From Lutraria lutraria (lineage: Eukaryota > Mollusca > Bivalvia > Venerida > Mactridae): a DNA stretch of 64,000 bases. The stretch lies in NCBI GenBank assembly GCA_964023205.1, contig OZ026845.1, positions 1,374,001-1,438,000 of the forward strand, in the 5' to 3' direction. Below, in pieces: positions 28,301 through 35,674 of the stretch. Position numbers and translations under genes: made by a program. Every line of letters begins with the position of its first letter. The first letter of the stretch is position 1. The notes beneath the pieces are model-generated. The model had not been told where the DNA came from, made no database searches, and saw only the letters and a program-made list of their open reading frames with translations.

Positions 28301-29617
28301 AAAATCGCACATACATGTACAAATATAGAAATAAGATCTCCTTCCTCTACACCGTGAATGTATCACAGCACACTATTTAAAATCCTACACTTTTAAGAGT
28401 TATATAATATTTTCCATTCAGGCGACATCTAGACTTTAACACTAAATTGAGTGTTATTTGTAAGTGGAGCACAAACAGAAAAGTAAAGATTTCAATGCAT
28501 GATTCCATGGTAGACTAATAACTTTCAATCAAAGCATTCAGCCATTATAAACATACTTATCAAAAAGCAAATAGTAAACAAAACAGAAAATTCAATTGAA
28601 AATTGGCACCAAATGTTCATTAAAAGTCCATTTATCTACAATGTTTGCATATTTTCCTGTAATAAATTAGATGAATGGGCCATTCAAATATTGTGTACAA
28701 TACTATACCAAATTGTAAACAAGACATGATAAAAAAAATTCAATACAGAATAAAATGTCATTTTAATCACAAGGGTTCAGGGCAACACCCTTGTATCTTC
28801 ATTTACTTCTTACCAGTAATTAAGTTAAATTAACATTTAAAACACTTCAGTGCAAAACCTGTAAGTCCGTAAAACAAGAGAATCGCGAGTGGTACCAACA
28901 CTCTTCTTTCACTGCCTCAGTGAGATCTACCCACCTATGAAATTTTATGTTGCTACCTCTTATAGTTTCTGAGTTATAAGCTACATTAAAGTTTTTGCAC
29001 TGACGACGCAGTTATCACAATGGCTGAACATTTCCTTTGAAAACAGATGGGCTGATAATTAAGTCACTGTAAGTTTCAAAACCAATCTACAAAACAAGGC
29101 ATGCAGTACTTTATAGCACCACTGTATGAAGAAAACTTTACTAAATAGGGCATCAGAAATTTAGGCTTTTATACCAGCATATAGATCTGTGATCACTGAA
29201 TTTTAAACACTGTAATTCCAAGGCATTTTCTCAAACCAAATGAAGAAACATCAAGCTGTGTTAGCCATAGATGGTTAAAATAGCAAAATTAGAAACTTAT
29301 TTCTGGATCTCATAAAAAGCCCTAATTGATTCAGGTATGGCACTCCCTCTTTGAATGGAATTAATAAAAACATGATTTTTTTCTTGCATAGTTCATGAAG
29401 TATAAATAACTATTTGACAGGGACTGTCTTCACTAAAAAAGGTTCTGAGTTTAAACAAAGACAACACATACATTGATTACTGGAAACATTATAGCATATA
29501 AAAAAATATATATAACCGAACATTAATGAATAACGTTACAAGTAGACTTACATAAGCTTGTCTTAAAGAAGAATATCGACGAATCCTTCTTCCTGTATCA
29601 GATTTCTGCTTTATCAT
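1375..29617 (-). CDS. Long coiled-coil protein gene, 3' end outside the window
   Basis: Joined exons (minus strand, 5' to 3'): 29617-29552, 21800-21643, 20899-20629, 20139-20056, 19798-19701, 17712-17568, 17229-17104, 16841-16821, 15739-15614, 15230-15063, 14625-14584, 12916-12791, 12013-11846, 11373-11302, 7696-7631, 5380-5219, 4204-4125, 3592-3496, 1395-1375. All junctions are GT-AG and the frame stays open for about 699 residues. Residues 1-115 form a Ser/Arg/Asn-rich head with SRSRS-type runs. From about residue 120 to the end it is charged heptad coiled coil without a globular domain or membrane segment. This architecture suits a centrosomal, ciliary-rootlet or other cytoskeletal scaffold. 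Rootletin-like is a guess from composition and a D-SE-R pattern near residue 150, and I could not assign a named family. No stop codon is seen, so the 3' exons lie to the left of the window. Confidence 0.85.
1987..2312. mobile_element. TIR-bounded nonautonomous element
   Basis: GTTTGCCCTTTAC near 1990 is mirrored by GTAAAGGGCAAAC near 2300, and the GACCC that follows inside is also mirrored. No coding capacity. Probably a MITE. Target-site duplication not resolved. Confidence 0.5.
2970..3260. repeat. Satellite-type dispersed repeat fragment
   Basis: Contains GGGGCCATAACTCCTGTGAAAA, shortened here to its key word CCATAACTC, the same word as in the monomers at 5640-6900, and a short triplication of AAAATTTGAATGGA at 3134-3198. 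Likely a diverged relative of that element. Confidence 0.5.
3496..3592 (-). CDS. Coiled-coil gene, exon 17
   Basis: Residues 660-692, LKDENRRLLQEKAENEQVIK through DVLSKS. The acceptor is TCTACAG. I place the donor at GTAAGG after the AGT codon. The frame stays open another 22 codons to a TAA at about 3430, so an alternative terminal exon (ending SLDCVPCDV) cannot be excluded, but a phase-matched exon follows at 1395. Confidence 0.75.
3652..3829. mobile_element. MITE family 2, copy 1 (TA, CAGTCAACCCTGTG ends)
   Basis: Terminal inverted repeats of the CAGTCAAACCTGTG type, with GGCC-ACC words repeated inside and TA at the left end. About 178 bp without coding capacity. TA duplication suggests Tc1/mariner mobilisation. 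Other copies at 23586, 53116, 54017 and 55370. Confidence 0.65.
4125..4204 (-). CDS. Coiled-coil gene, exon 16
   Basis: Residues 634-660, NDNLREELRGFKDECENLTD through HVEDIK, ending in a split Lys codon. The acceptor is TTTACAG and the donor GTAAGT. Confidence 0.83.
4244..4341. mobile_element. MITE family 1, internally deleted copy
   Basis: Right end GAGAGGTTGTTCTG followed by TA, degraded left end. Shares the GCAACA...TTGTTGAGAGGTTGTTGCT core with copies at 12083, 27324 and 56046. Confidence 0.55.
5219..5380 (-). CDS. Coiled-coil gene, exon 15
   Basis: Residues 580-633, KLQKANDDVKEIATMKQDEI through LQQVETQ. The acceptor is a T-run then CTAG, the donor GTGAAA. 54 codons in phase 0. Confidence 0.85.
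5496..7018. mobile_element. TIR-bounded element with about 165-bp tandem monomers
   Basis: Begins ATACCCCCAGAT (5496-5507) and ends ATCTGGGGGTAT (7007-7018), a perfect 12-bp inverted repeat. Inside, eight copies of a monomer of about 165 bp start near 5639, 5802, 5942, 6111, 6279, 6446, 6615 and 6782, each opening with a GG-ATAACTCA word and carrying a CACTTCTG-TGAAGTTTCA block. The right end has a GACC/GACCGACCG run. No coding capacity. Resembles satellite-bearing nonautonomous elements described in bivalves (pearl-type), by architecture only. Confidence 0.7.
7631..7696 (-). CDS. Coiled-coil gene, exon 14
   Basis: Residues 558-579, GDLRMLRQDKSKADDKVQEL then EI. The acceptor is TTTTCAG and the donor GTATGT. 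Joined directly to the exon at 11302 the Leu spacing is an uninterrupted 4-3-4-3 pattern, which argues against an obligatory exon between them. Confidence 0.8.
8490..8705 (-). mobile_element. tRNA-derived SINE family S1, copy 1
   Basis: On the minus strand the element has a tRNA-like head, a conserved body (TAGTACTGGTTCTATCC region) and a tail GGCGTAAAACTCAAACAAAC rich in CAAA. Related copies at 19298-19535 and 58228-58456 keep better A and B boxes. Confidence 0.65.
8835..8945. repeat. Short TIR repeat with GCCCCT/AGGGGC ends
   Basis: TATGCCCCTGTAG at the left and GGGAGGGGCATAA at the right bracket about 110 bp. Similar ends occur at 18530-18592. Weak inverted repeat, possibly a remnant. Confidence 0.4.
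9821..9847 (-). other. Doubtful microexon VIQTVAQLQ in the coiled-coil gene
   Basis: Acceptor TAACAG and donor GTGAGC flank 27 bp in phase 0 (or 18 bp using an inner acceptor). Including it breaks the continuous Leu register between the exons at 11302 and 7696, so I treat it as an unconfirmed alternative exon. Confidence 0.2.
10105..10800. repeat. 40-bp satellite array, about 17 copies
   Basis: An exact 40-bp period runs from 10105 to about 10794. Only two single-base variants are seen in the interior (near 10430 and 10645) plus changes in the final partial unit. Each unit has AAGCTT and the inverted pair CTTCAG...CTGAAG separated by 15 nt. Such homogeneity implies recent expansion or active homogenisation. 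Intronic in the coiled-coil gene. Confidence 0.97.
11302..11373 (-). CDS. Coiled-coil gene, exon 13
   Basis: Residues 534-557, VVERKSGDLKNERQQLEEAV then LDLK. The acceptor is TTTACAG and the donor GTATTT. 24 codons, the first in this series not a whole number of heptads. Confidence 0.82.
11603..11788. mobile_element. MITE family 3, copy 1
   Basis: Left end TTAAGGCCATTCTTAAAATA is mirrored by the right end ATTTTTTAAGGATAGCCTAA. Internal words GGGGTTACACTACCTACTCA and TTATTTCCTACCAACC recur in copies at 13428-13530 and 61373-61607. Confidence 0.65.
11846..12013 (-). CDS. Coiled-coil gene, exon 12 (168 bp, eight heptads)
   Basis: Residues 478-533, NYDELYKELANTRAYYERSL through QENDRLRE. The acceptor is TTGTAG and the donor GTTTGT. 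Phase 0 at both ends. Confidence 0.88.
12083..12240. mobile_element. MITE family 1, copy 2
   Basis: CAGTGCAACCTCTC at the left and GAGAGGTTGTACTG at the right, about 158 bp, no coding capacity. TA precedes the left end. The right flank is TG, so that half of the duplication is mutated. Confidence 0.75.
12530..12735. repeat. Dispersed repeat R1, copy 1
   Basis: Roughly 190 bp containing GCAAGCAGTGCCAA, GATCTATCCACCTATGAAG, a GAGTTA-GAGCTA block and CAATAGCTCAACTTTTTC. Same orientation copies at 20345, 28870 and 63385. No ORF. Confidence 0.7.
12791..12916 (-). CDS. Coiled-coil gene, exon 11 (126 bp, six heptads)
   Basis: Residues 436-477, TKIALEEQIAEQEEELARVR through ETMHDSKC. The acceptor is TTGTAG and the donor GTAAGA. 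Phase 0 at both ends. Confidence 0.87.
13428..13530. mobile_element. MITE family 3, 5' fragment
   Basis: GGTCATCCTTAACAATATAT followed by GGGGTTATGCTACCTACTCA matches the left part of the copies at 11603 and 61373. The right half is missing. Confidence 0.5.
14584..14625 (-). CDS. Coiled-coil gene, candidate 42-bp exon (two heptads)
   Basis: Encodes AWHDLIEKTETSEK in phase 0 between exon 10 and the exon at 12791. The acceptor is TTATTAG and the donor is a weaker GTTTTAAG. Open frame, matching phase, Glu/Lys-rich composition and exact two-heptad length support a real, perhaps alternative, exon. Skipping it would keep both frame and heptad register. Confidence 0.55.
15063..15230 (-). CDS. Coiled-coil gene, exon 10 (168 bp, eight heptads)
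   Basis: Residues 366-421, EKQKLVTEIDRNQENHRDAR through DKEQVEK. The acceptor is CTTCAG and the donor GTACATG. Phase 0 at both ends, 56 codons. Confidence 0.88.
15614..15739 (-). CDS. Coiled-coil gene, exon 9 (126 bp, six heptads)
   Basis: Residues 324-365, ENDRFAHKAEMANSKLKDLR through LANSWKILSE. The acceptor is TTTCTAG and the donor GTGAG. Phase 0 at both ends. Confidence 0.87.
16738..16807. repeat. 15-bp GC-rich triplicate next to microexon 8
   Basis: The word CAATGTGGGCGG and variants repeat three times, followed by a G-rich tract. On the transcribed strand this is a C-rich tract starting about 15 nt after the donor of the 21-bp microexon. Confidence 0.8.
16821..16841 (-). CDS. Coiled-coil gene, 21-bp microexon 8
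   Basis: Encodes AFYEFKE, exactly one heptad, in phase 0. The acceptor is a T-rich tract ending GTTCAG and the donor is GTAAGA. Too short for ORF-based gene finders. A run of 15-bp GC-rich repeats lies just downstream in the intron. Confidence 0.7.
17104..17229 (-). CDS. Coiled-coil gene, exon 7 (126 bp, six heptads)
   Basis: Residues 275-316, DKDQLRQEILVAKEAMELTR through NETERMKE. The acceptor is TTCTAG and the donor is GTAAAA. Phase 0 to phase 0, 42 codons. First of seven consecutive exons with whole-heptad length. Confidence 0.85.
17568..17712 (-). CDS. Coiled-coil gene, exon 6
   Basis: Residues 226-274, IDKLDYALRSLQAQHQVSET through LENENQRLKK. The acceptor is CTCTAG and the donor GTAACT. 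Clear heptad pattern of Leu and Ile. Ends in phase 0. Confidence 0.87.
17880..18048. repeat. MITE-like remnant with GGAGTTGACTGTA end
   Basis: Repeated GGTTTTCAGGGAG-type words and a right end GGAGTTGACTG followed by TA suggest a mariner-type MITE with a degraded left end. Confidence 0.4.
18400..18595. repeat. Dispersed repeat ending CAGGGGCATAA
   Basis: The right part (ACAAACAGGCAGACAGGCC then TATCAATACAGGGGCATAA) is of the same kind as 8835-8945 and the TIR satellites. Left boundary unclear. Confidence 0.35.
19298..19535 (-). mobile_element. tRNA-derived SINE family S1, copy 2
   Basis: Read on the minus strand: a tRNA-like head with an A-box-like GTGGTCAAGTGGTTAAGG and a B-box-like GGGTTCGAGC, then the S1 body, then a GGGCGTAAAACTCAAATAAA-type tail. 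Intronic. Confidence 0.75.
19701..19798 (-). CDS. Coiled-coil gene, exon 5
   Basis: Residues 194-226, DYRDRINQLEKSEEVKAMLK onward. The acceptor is TTACAG and the donor GTATAAG. It ends inside an Arg codon completed by exon 6. Confidence 0.85.
20056..20139 (-). CDS. Coiled-coil gene, exon 4 (84 bp, four heptads)
   Basis: Residues 166-193, LQNDRLNRIEGTAKTN onward. The acceptor is TTTTAG and the donor GTTTGT. Phase 0 at both ends and exactly 28 codons. Confidence 0.85.
20345..20548. repeat. Dispersed repeat R1, copy 2
   Basis: Shares GCAAGCAGTGTCAATGCTTG, GAGATCTATCCACCTATGAAG-type and GATCACAATGGCTTGAC words with the other R1 copies, same orientation. Confidence 0.7.
20629..20899 (-). CDS. 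Coiled-coil gene, exon 3
   Basis: Residues 75-165. It starts with an Arg/Ser-rich stretch (STLRSRSRSGLY, then SRSRSMTRLP), which could be phosphorylated or bind microtubules (inference). From about residue 120 it passes into coiled coil (FEHSLRHLKDNLDDSENRR). The acceptor is a T-run followed by CAG and the donor is GTATTAAG. Phase joins exon 2 and exon 4 correctly. Confidence 0.88.
21643..21800 (-). CDS. Coiled-coil gene, exon 2
   Basis: Residues 23-75, begins RGDGLDEIPARDN and ends DDDSGF with a split codon. The acceptor is TTTCAG and the donor is GTAAGT. The sequence is polar and Asn/Ser/Asp-rich, so this part of the head is probably disordered. Confidence 0.8.
22298..22545. repeat. 32-bp tandem array, about 7 copies
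   Basis: TATAGTGAGTTCACATGAGA recurs at 22321, 22353, 22385, 22417, 22449 and 22481, with a partial copy before and one copy with a short insertion after. Lies in intron 1 of the coiled-coil gene. Confidence 0.95.
23586..23763. mobile_element. MITE family 2, copy 2
   Basis: TA then CAGTCAGACCTAAATTAGCGG at the left and AAGGTTTGAATG then TA at the right. Internal GGCCACCTT and AAAGGCC words as in the family. Confidence 0.7.
23864..24248. mobile_element. 385-bp TIR element with 5-bp duplication AAGAC
   Basis: CAGGGCTTGACACTAAC (23864-23880) pairs with GTTAGTGTCGAGCCCTG (24232-24248), 16 of 17 bases. AAGAC flanks both sides (23859-23863 and 24249-24253). No ORF. A related end CAGGGCTCGACAACA lies at about 4823. 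Confidence 0.8.
25610..25715 (-). mobile_element. tRNA-like SINE remnant
   Basis: On the minus strand GCAGTCCAGTGGTTA (A-box-like) and GAGTTTGATTCCCAGTC (B-box-like) lie in tRNA spacing. Old SINE head in intron 1. Confidence 0.5.
26501..26540. repeat. 40-bp hairpin-forming inverted repeat
   Basis: GAGATAAGGACCC at the left pairs with GGGCCCTTATCTC at the right, 12 of 13 bases, with a 14-nt loop. Confidence 0.7.
26795..27145. repeat. 70-bp tandem array, five copies
   Basis: GGTATCT-ACCCACAACCTCT starts units at 26811, 26881, 26951, 27020 and 27089, a period of 70 then 69 bp. Intronic. Open frames across it are repeat artefacts. Confidence 0.95.
27324..27498. mobile_element. MITE family 1, copy 3
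   Basis: TA then CAGTACAACCTCTCC, and GGAGAAGTTGTACTG then TA at the right. About 175 bp. Typical TA duplication. Confidence 0.75.
27985..28055 (+). mobile_element. tRNA-like SINE head
   Basis: GGTAGTCTAGTGGAAATGG (A-box-like) and GGGTTCAAATCTC (B-box-like) in tRNA spacing. Body follows to about 28250. Confidence 0.5.
28870..29060. repeat. Dispersed repeat R1, copy 3
   Basis: Shares GAGATCTACCCACCTATGAA, TTATAGTTTCTGAGTTATAA and CACAATGGCTGAAC-type words with other R1 copies. Confidence 0.7.
29552..29617 (-). CDS. Coiled-coil gene, exon 1 (start codon)
   Basis: The ATG is at 29617-29615. It is preceded in frame by a TAA three codons upstream with no plausible acceptor between, which supports this start. 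Encodes 22 residues beginning MIKQKSDTGRR, rich in Arg and Lys. The donor is GTAAGT directly after a complete codon (phase 0), matching the phase of the next exon 7.7 kb away. No TATA box was identified upstream, and any 5' UTR or promoter should lie between 29618 and about 30100. Confidence 0.7.
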
Positions 29618-30099
29618 TATCCCGAGTTATCAAAATTTTAACACAAAAATTATAAACAAGAACCATAATCTAGCACCCTATACCCTTTACAACATTATAA
29701 TCCAAGGCAATCTACGACTTAATTCAGTAAAAATCAATGACTTATTCACATAAATTGTTGTCCATTGTTTGAACATAACTAACCTGTCAACTGATATTCT
29801 AATTGTTTACAGTTGTGTGTATTGAAAAAAGTCAGGAAGCACAAACAGTCAAGCAAATATTTGAAGCGTTTACAGACACAGAATTTCGCACCCAGTATTA
29901 TTAAGCAATCAATTTTTATTGTAACTCAAACAGACCGGGTTCAAACTTGCAGCCACCATATTTCTGGACATAAAAATTAGAGTTTATACTCAGATAAAAT
30001 TAAACATGAAAAAAAGTAGTTTGAACAGAAAATAACCCACGGAAACCCTACCTAAGTTCTAGACTTATAATCAAACCTTAATTTAGACCCGTCACATAT

Positions 30100-33000
30100 T
30101 AACAATCGCATATATAACATTAGTTTCATGATTGAATAAACTTTTCATAAATAATTGATTGGGTAATAAAAAAATACTGTCATAAAATGTAAGAAATCAA
30201 TCATTTATAAGTACCATTATAAAATAATGAATAACATTTTCTGTGAAATTTTGGATTTCTGGCCATTTATAACTACACTTCAGATGTATACCGGGGTTAC
30301 ATGAAGAATGATGGGAAATGGAGAACTATCTTACATATATAATAATATAAAAAAAGTATAATAAAAGTGGGAGGCTGCTAGAAAAGCAACTAAATACTAG
30401 ATAAAAATAGTATGCTAATAACTTTGAAGCATACTAAACTAATGTCTGTCAAAAAGTTCTTAATAAACCAAAGAAAGCACATGTTTTCAAACATTCTGGC
30501 TTCTGGATAAATAACTTTTTTTATTATAAGTGATGTATGTTGTTACTTCATTGTTTAAATGTATTTTATAAAGACAAGAAATTAAGTTAGGAAACTGTAA
30601 GGCACAGAAGTGTTAATGCAGCACAAAGTTTAACATGAAGTTGTGTTGAGTTAATGAAAATGATATGTAATCATTGTTACTGTTTTCCTTTGAATTACTA
30701 ATTCTTGCAGAAATACCTCATAAGCCTTAGGCTGTAATATTAATATATATATATATATGTCATGATAACAGACTAAGGTAGAATCAGTTCAGGAATAGTT
30801 AATTATCATAACTGTTTCAATGACTAAACAGTTGAAGGGATATATCAGTAATGGTCGGTATAAATTAACAGTCCTTTACTCTGAGACACATCTAATACTC
30901 TTAATTTCATTTTGATCGAATAGTTTTTGCCAAATTGTCCAGCTTTAACACAATCACACAAATGTTTTCCCAACTCTGTAATGTAGCATGTTTCTTTATA
31001 ATAAAATGAACATTCATCAGACCAGACACATACATTTAGCAAAGTCATCATTTAAACGTAAAACATTTCATACTCCAAGTTCAAGTTGACTTTTTAGGTT
31101 TGGAAACCAAACAAAAGAAGCTAAATTGAGCTTCAACAAAAAGTACAACAGTAATTTGATAATAAGTATCCCTGCCATACAGTAGTAGTAATCTTTGGCA
31201 TAAAATCATTGTTTATAAAATTTATTGTAAAATTATCTATACTATCATACTTAAGAATTTTGATCAACTAAAACTGACCTTCACACTGTATTTATCATAT
31301 AATCTTCAATGGTTGTTCAAGGATATTATACTTAGACAATTATACTTACCATCTGATTAGTAAACAAAATAGACAAACTATCTATGGGCATTTCTAACTG
31401 AAAACTAGTTTTGTGTGTTGCACTAAGTAGGAGTTAAATGGCAGGCGACAAAAAATCATAGTAAACTACTAAATTTTACAACTATTATAACACAACCATT
31501 GTATGGTAATACCAACAAGAAACTGCTTACCCTATCAAAGAAATGATGATACATTCTGGCTGAAAGAATAAATTCATATAAAAAAACTTCTGTTCTTCAA
31601 AACTTCACTCAGGGTTCTGATCTGTAATCAATCACTTTTTATGTCCAAAATAAAGATTATCTTTCAAAATCATCAAACTTTAAATTCTTCCAATACAAAT
31701 TATTGTCTAATCAAACAGACATGTCTGTCAGTATGTCTTTGTTGCGTCGACTTTTCAAGCTTTCAAATAAATCCTAGACAGATTTTCAGTTTCTCGACAA
31801 AAATGCATTTATTTATGACATATAAAATCCCTGTGTATATCTTCTCCTCTCATTAAATGAGTCAAATCAATAAAGACCTTTGACTGAAATCTTATTGACA
31901 GATAAAATTTGGCATTCCTTAACCCATTAAATTACTGGCACTATTTAGCTCTTGTATGTAAAACAAAATCACTTAAATAACGTGAAGCATAGGTTTATGA
32001 TACACAGAAAGAAGTTTATCTCTAATCCGTTAAATATATTTACATGTACCCCCATTTACCTATATAATCATTGACAAGCCTAGCTGAAATACCTCCACTT
32101 TAAGTGTGGAATCTAGTCTTGACATTTCAACGATTTATGATAAAATACCAATAAAATCTATTGAAAATATCAGGCTACTGTTTAGAGTGTGAAATTACAA
32201 TTAAAAAGACAAGAGAAGAAATTACAGATATAAATTGTTTTAAAGTCAAATTCTTATAGCCTTTCTTTGAAAGAAACAATCAATTTATAGCAACAGATAG
32301 AATAAAGAAATAGTTCAACAAACAAAAAATCAATTAACTTCTCTAAAAAAACTACTGACAAATTTAAACAAATGTATACATGCCTAAACACTTGTTTTCA
32401 ATTTATGCCTATGGCCTCCTTAACATAATAATGTCCTATTCAATTAACAGATATAATGTCAATTTTAAATAAATGAACAAGAAGGCAACCGTAAATAGTA
32501 ATTAATCAGGGTTGAGTGTGAAAGAGTTGCTTTTCTTTCAAATCATGTTTTACAATTCCTGTTAAGAAGGTCCAGAATCATTACAAGTGTCATTGCTCAA
32601 TTTCAAATAAAATGCATTAATGAGTGTGGTTCAAATTGTGTATGTCTTACTATGATACTTGCACCAATCTTAAAATGAAAATAAACTTTAACTTAAAAGT
32701 AACTAGCCTAGCGTTGAGAATATAATTATGCAAGACATACATGTATGCTTAATTTCAACAGTTTGTTTGAAGTTCTTTTTACATCAAACAACATTTGTGT
32801 TTACTATCTTCTTTACACAGATATAGATAGAACTAAGCTTTGTGTGTAGTTACTAGTAGGCTTGATATACTATAATCTAGGAGCGTAAAGTTAAAACACC
32901 ATCTCATACAAAACTTGTACAGTAGGCATATAGACAGTTTAACTTCACAGACAATAGCTATATGATACTCATATCACAGGTTCGGCACCTAAAGGTTTTC

Positions 33001-33440
33001 AGCACAATATTGGCTTAGAATACAAACATAGAACACTTTACTGGTATCTTAAGTAAATATAAACAAGAACTACAAACAAGATGACAATAAAGGCTAAATC
33101 TATTACTTTGGTTCTGGTCTCCTGTCCAAATAAATGAAGATAATCTGGTGTTTCAGGTAACTGTTAAAAGTCCTGTTTTTACCTCAACAATACAGATTGT
33201 TTGACAATAGACATTGATCTTCATAGAGTTAGGCCATCCTTAAGAGAATGTTTGTTTGCTGCCATAACCCTATGTCAAATTGCTTTTGGCGCCGCTGCAA
33301 AGGCAGTACATCAACTGCAACTTTAATAGTGATGGAGTTTGTTAATACAAATAAATTCCATAATGTGCATGTACTACAGATATGAATCCAATGCAACAAT
33401 TGCATAACACCTGTAGCAGTGTACTATATTGTATAAATTT
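30100..33440. other. Intergenic, nothing recognised
   Basis: AT-rich, only small unsupported open frames. A short TA run at about 30747-30760 and a family 3 MITE end near 33225-33265 (GGCCATCCTTAAGAGAATG). Upstream of the coiled-coil gene start. Confidence 0.5.
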
Positions 33441-33464
33441 ATCAATTAACTGGGATATTCACCA

Positions 33465-33537
33465 GCCCAATTAGCTCAGTTGGTAGAGCATCTGACTTGC
33501 AAGCAGGAGGTCGCAGGTTCAAGCCCCGCATAGGGTG
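33465..33537 (+). tRNA. tRNA-like sequence, anticodon position TGC, copy 1
   Basis: 73 nt with an intact A box (TAGCTCAGTTGGTAGAGC) and B box (GGTTCAAGCC). A 7-nt loop CTTGCAA places TGC (Ala) at the anticodon. The acceptor stem has a G-T and an A-A pair, the T stem an A-C mismatch, and the anticodon stem an A-G closing pair, so it may be a pseudogene or SINE head. A TTTT follows at about 33544. Confidence 0.5.
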
Positions 33538-33732
33538 CATTATTTTCCTCCTATTACATTTGGTGCCGTGAGTGTGTGACTAACCTTGGAATCCTAGAGC
33601 TAGGGTGAAGCAAAGCTGGGATAGTTTAAAGAGCCTGTGGTTGTCGCGATTAATTTACTTTGACTAAAACAGGAAGGAGGAATACTAGCTGTGTAGTATA
33701 TTGTATTTATAAATTGGTTGGGATATTCACCA

Positions 33733-33805
33733 GCCGGATTAGCTCAGTTGGTAGAGCATCTGACTTGCAAGCAGGAGGTTGTGGGTTCAAGCCCCCCATC
33801 GGGTA
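33733..33805 (+). tRNA. tRNA-like sequence, anticodon position TGC, copy 2
   Basis: Second copy 268 bp downstream with the same A and B boxes and the same TGGGATATTCACCAGC-type upstream flank, so the whole unit is tandemly duplicated. The acceptor differs (GCCGGAT), with one mismatch in the T stem. A TTTT lies near 33820. Confidence 0.5.
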
Positions 33806-34029
33806 TCCTGGCTTCTGATGTTTTCGACGGTGCAAGCATATTTCGCCTGGTAAATAACCGGACGTTTATTGCATGCACAATTAGACATGGAAGTAATTAC
33901 TAACATTTAGATATCTACATAAAATACAGATTTCTAAGCAAAACAATAGAGTATTGACCTTTTAGAGCCGTTTCGTGAAGGCAGCCATTTTTGTTTTCCC
34001 ACTCAATGATGTTACATTTTTTCGACGGT

Positions 34030-34065
34030 TTTCATTGGTCGATATAAATAGCGATATGGGGTGGT
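34030..34065 (+). promoter_or_regulatory. Weak candidate core promoter
   Basis: ATTGG (inverted CCAAT) followed by ATATAAATAGC within 15 bp. No gene identified downstream, so this may be coincidental in AT-rich DNA. Confidence 0.15.
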
Positions 34066-34571
34066 TAAAAAGTCAATAAACACATTTTTCTCAAAAGTGA
34101 AGTTCAGACAGTGAGTTCAACGAATATTGGAAATTAAAACGCTGTTTTGACTATAATACCTAACTGTCAACTTTTAATAGCAACTATGATGCACTTTTGG
34201 TAACTTTTCAGTATTTCTTTCCATAAAAAAACTCAACTGTTCAACAAACTATTGTTTAACCTTGGTTTACTGTTTATTGTCACCCTTTCTACTGATAAAT
34301 CTTGCTTTCTCACTGTTTTACAAATATATGCATTACTCAGGTCATCAGCAAAATATGACCTGTCCTTACTCCTTACCTGGGACTTGGCCTGAATTATTAC
34401 TGGATACTTAGAGAATTAGCGTAGTGAGGAAACATAATTTTGTGGTCTGACACCGTAAGAAAGTGTTAGTGGGAGAAAAACTTTTGAGAACACCCTGTAC
34501 AAAAATTTGTACAGACCACATGACTACCGGAAAAGGATATGTCTACTGCAGACATGCACGTATCAGTCATG

Positions 34572-34670
34572 GCGAAAGCCGTCGGACCATCGGACATGGC
34601 CGACGAGCGTTCACTTTGGGCCGACGAAACTCTTCAGTTCGTCGGTCCAAAAAGTCCGACGATGTTTCTG
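34572..34670. repeat. GTCGG/CCGAC inverted-repeat cluster
   Basis: GC-rich island in AT-rich DNA. TTTGGGCCGACGAA pairs with TTCGTCGGTCCAAA (one G-T pair, loop about 9 nt), and further GTCGGA and CCGACGA words flank it. Abuts the TTAA element at 34712. Confidence 0.6.
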
Positions 34671-34711
34671 CAGAAATCGCCGAAAATTGTTTTTATTTTC
34701 GTGTGTTTTAA

Positions 34712-35674
34712 GGACGTTCGCTAGTTTCACGATTTTTTTCCACATAATAGATTTTGTTCTAACTTTGTATATCAGAAGAACATATTATTACATGCACAAA
34801 AATGAAATAAAAATGACAGGTCACCATGTTCGTTTTCATTTTATTTTAACTTAAGTAAACCGTATGCATTCAATTTTTCATAAATTTATATACATATTTG
34901 TACATCAAACTTTCTTGAAAAAAAATGTTTTGAAATTAGAAAATATGCATTATTTATGTTGGAAATACTGCATATATTAAAAAAGCAGGTCAGTTTCAGT
35001 TAAAAATGGATGATTGTGATTCATTTTTTTTTTTTTCTACACTTCTACATAATAGAAATTGTTAAAACTTCATAATTAGATAGTCAGATATATTCTCCAT
35101 TCAAAATGAGAAAAATATTCATAGGTCACCATATTAGTTTTGGAATCCTGACCTGACTCTTATCGTGGGGGGGGGGCAATTGTGATAAACAATAATAATT
35201 ATTCAATTACAAATGTATGTCTATTCTGTTTCTTACTTTTACTATTACGATTTTTCATATTAGCGGTTTGTTATGTATCAAAATTCTATGGGAAATTTTT
35301 GTATTTTATATCTGTATAGTACTGCAATATCATTTCATACTGACACATTAACTAATTTGTACATAAATACATGTGATATATATATTTTCCGCCAATTAAC
35401 GTAACGTCAAATGTATGACGTCACGTCCGTCCGTTGGTTGTAACTTTTAAGTATTCAACAAGTATTATCCCGAAAAGGGCGTAATTCCGAAACGTTTACA
35501 ATACGTTAGACATTTGTACACGTGTTGTTGTTGATACAAATGTATTATAACAATGTTTACGACGTTTATTTCAACCCAAAAAGTCGGCAGTTAATTTGCA
35601 ATGTCATGAAAATCGCTTTTTAGCCGGTGTATAGATAAATTATAACCAGTGAAATTAAACTGCCGCGAACGTCT
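34712..35674. mobile_element. 963-bp TTAA-flanked nonautonomous element
   Basis: TTAA then GGACGTTCGC at the left and GCGAACGTCT then TTAA at the right. Inverted repeats match in 9 of 10 bases and a second matching block (AGTTT) follows. Two diverged internal copies of an ACATAATAGA...GGTCACCAT segment. TTAA duplications suggest a piggyBac- or Kolobok-type source. Contains TGACGTCA, a perfect CRE, near 35417. No transposase ORF. Confidence 0.7.

Noticed and set aside
1375..29617. Naming the coiled-coil gene as rootletin (CROCC) or another known centrosomal protein
   Set aside because: Only composition and a weak D-SE-R similarity support it. Coiled coils match each other easily. A database search would decide.
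34463..34854. Three overlapping ORFs of 61-115 codons
   Set aside because: They run through the GTCGG stem cluster and into the TTAA element. No domain, and the frames contradict one another.
35400..35560. CRE-containing GC-richer stretch as a gene promoter
   Set aside because: It lies inside a TTAA-flanked mobile element with no coding sequence downstream.
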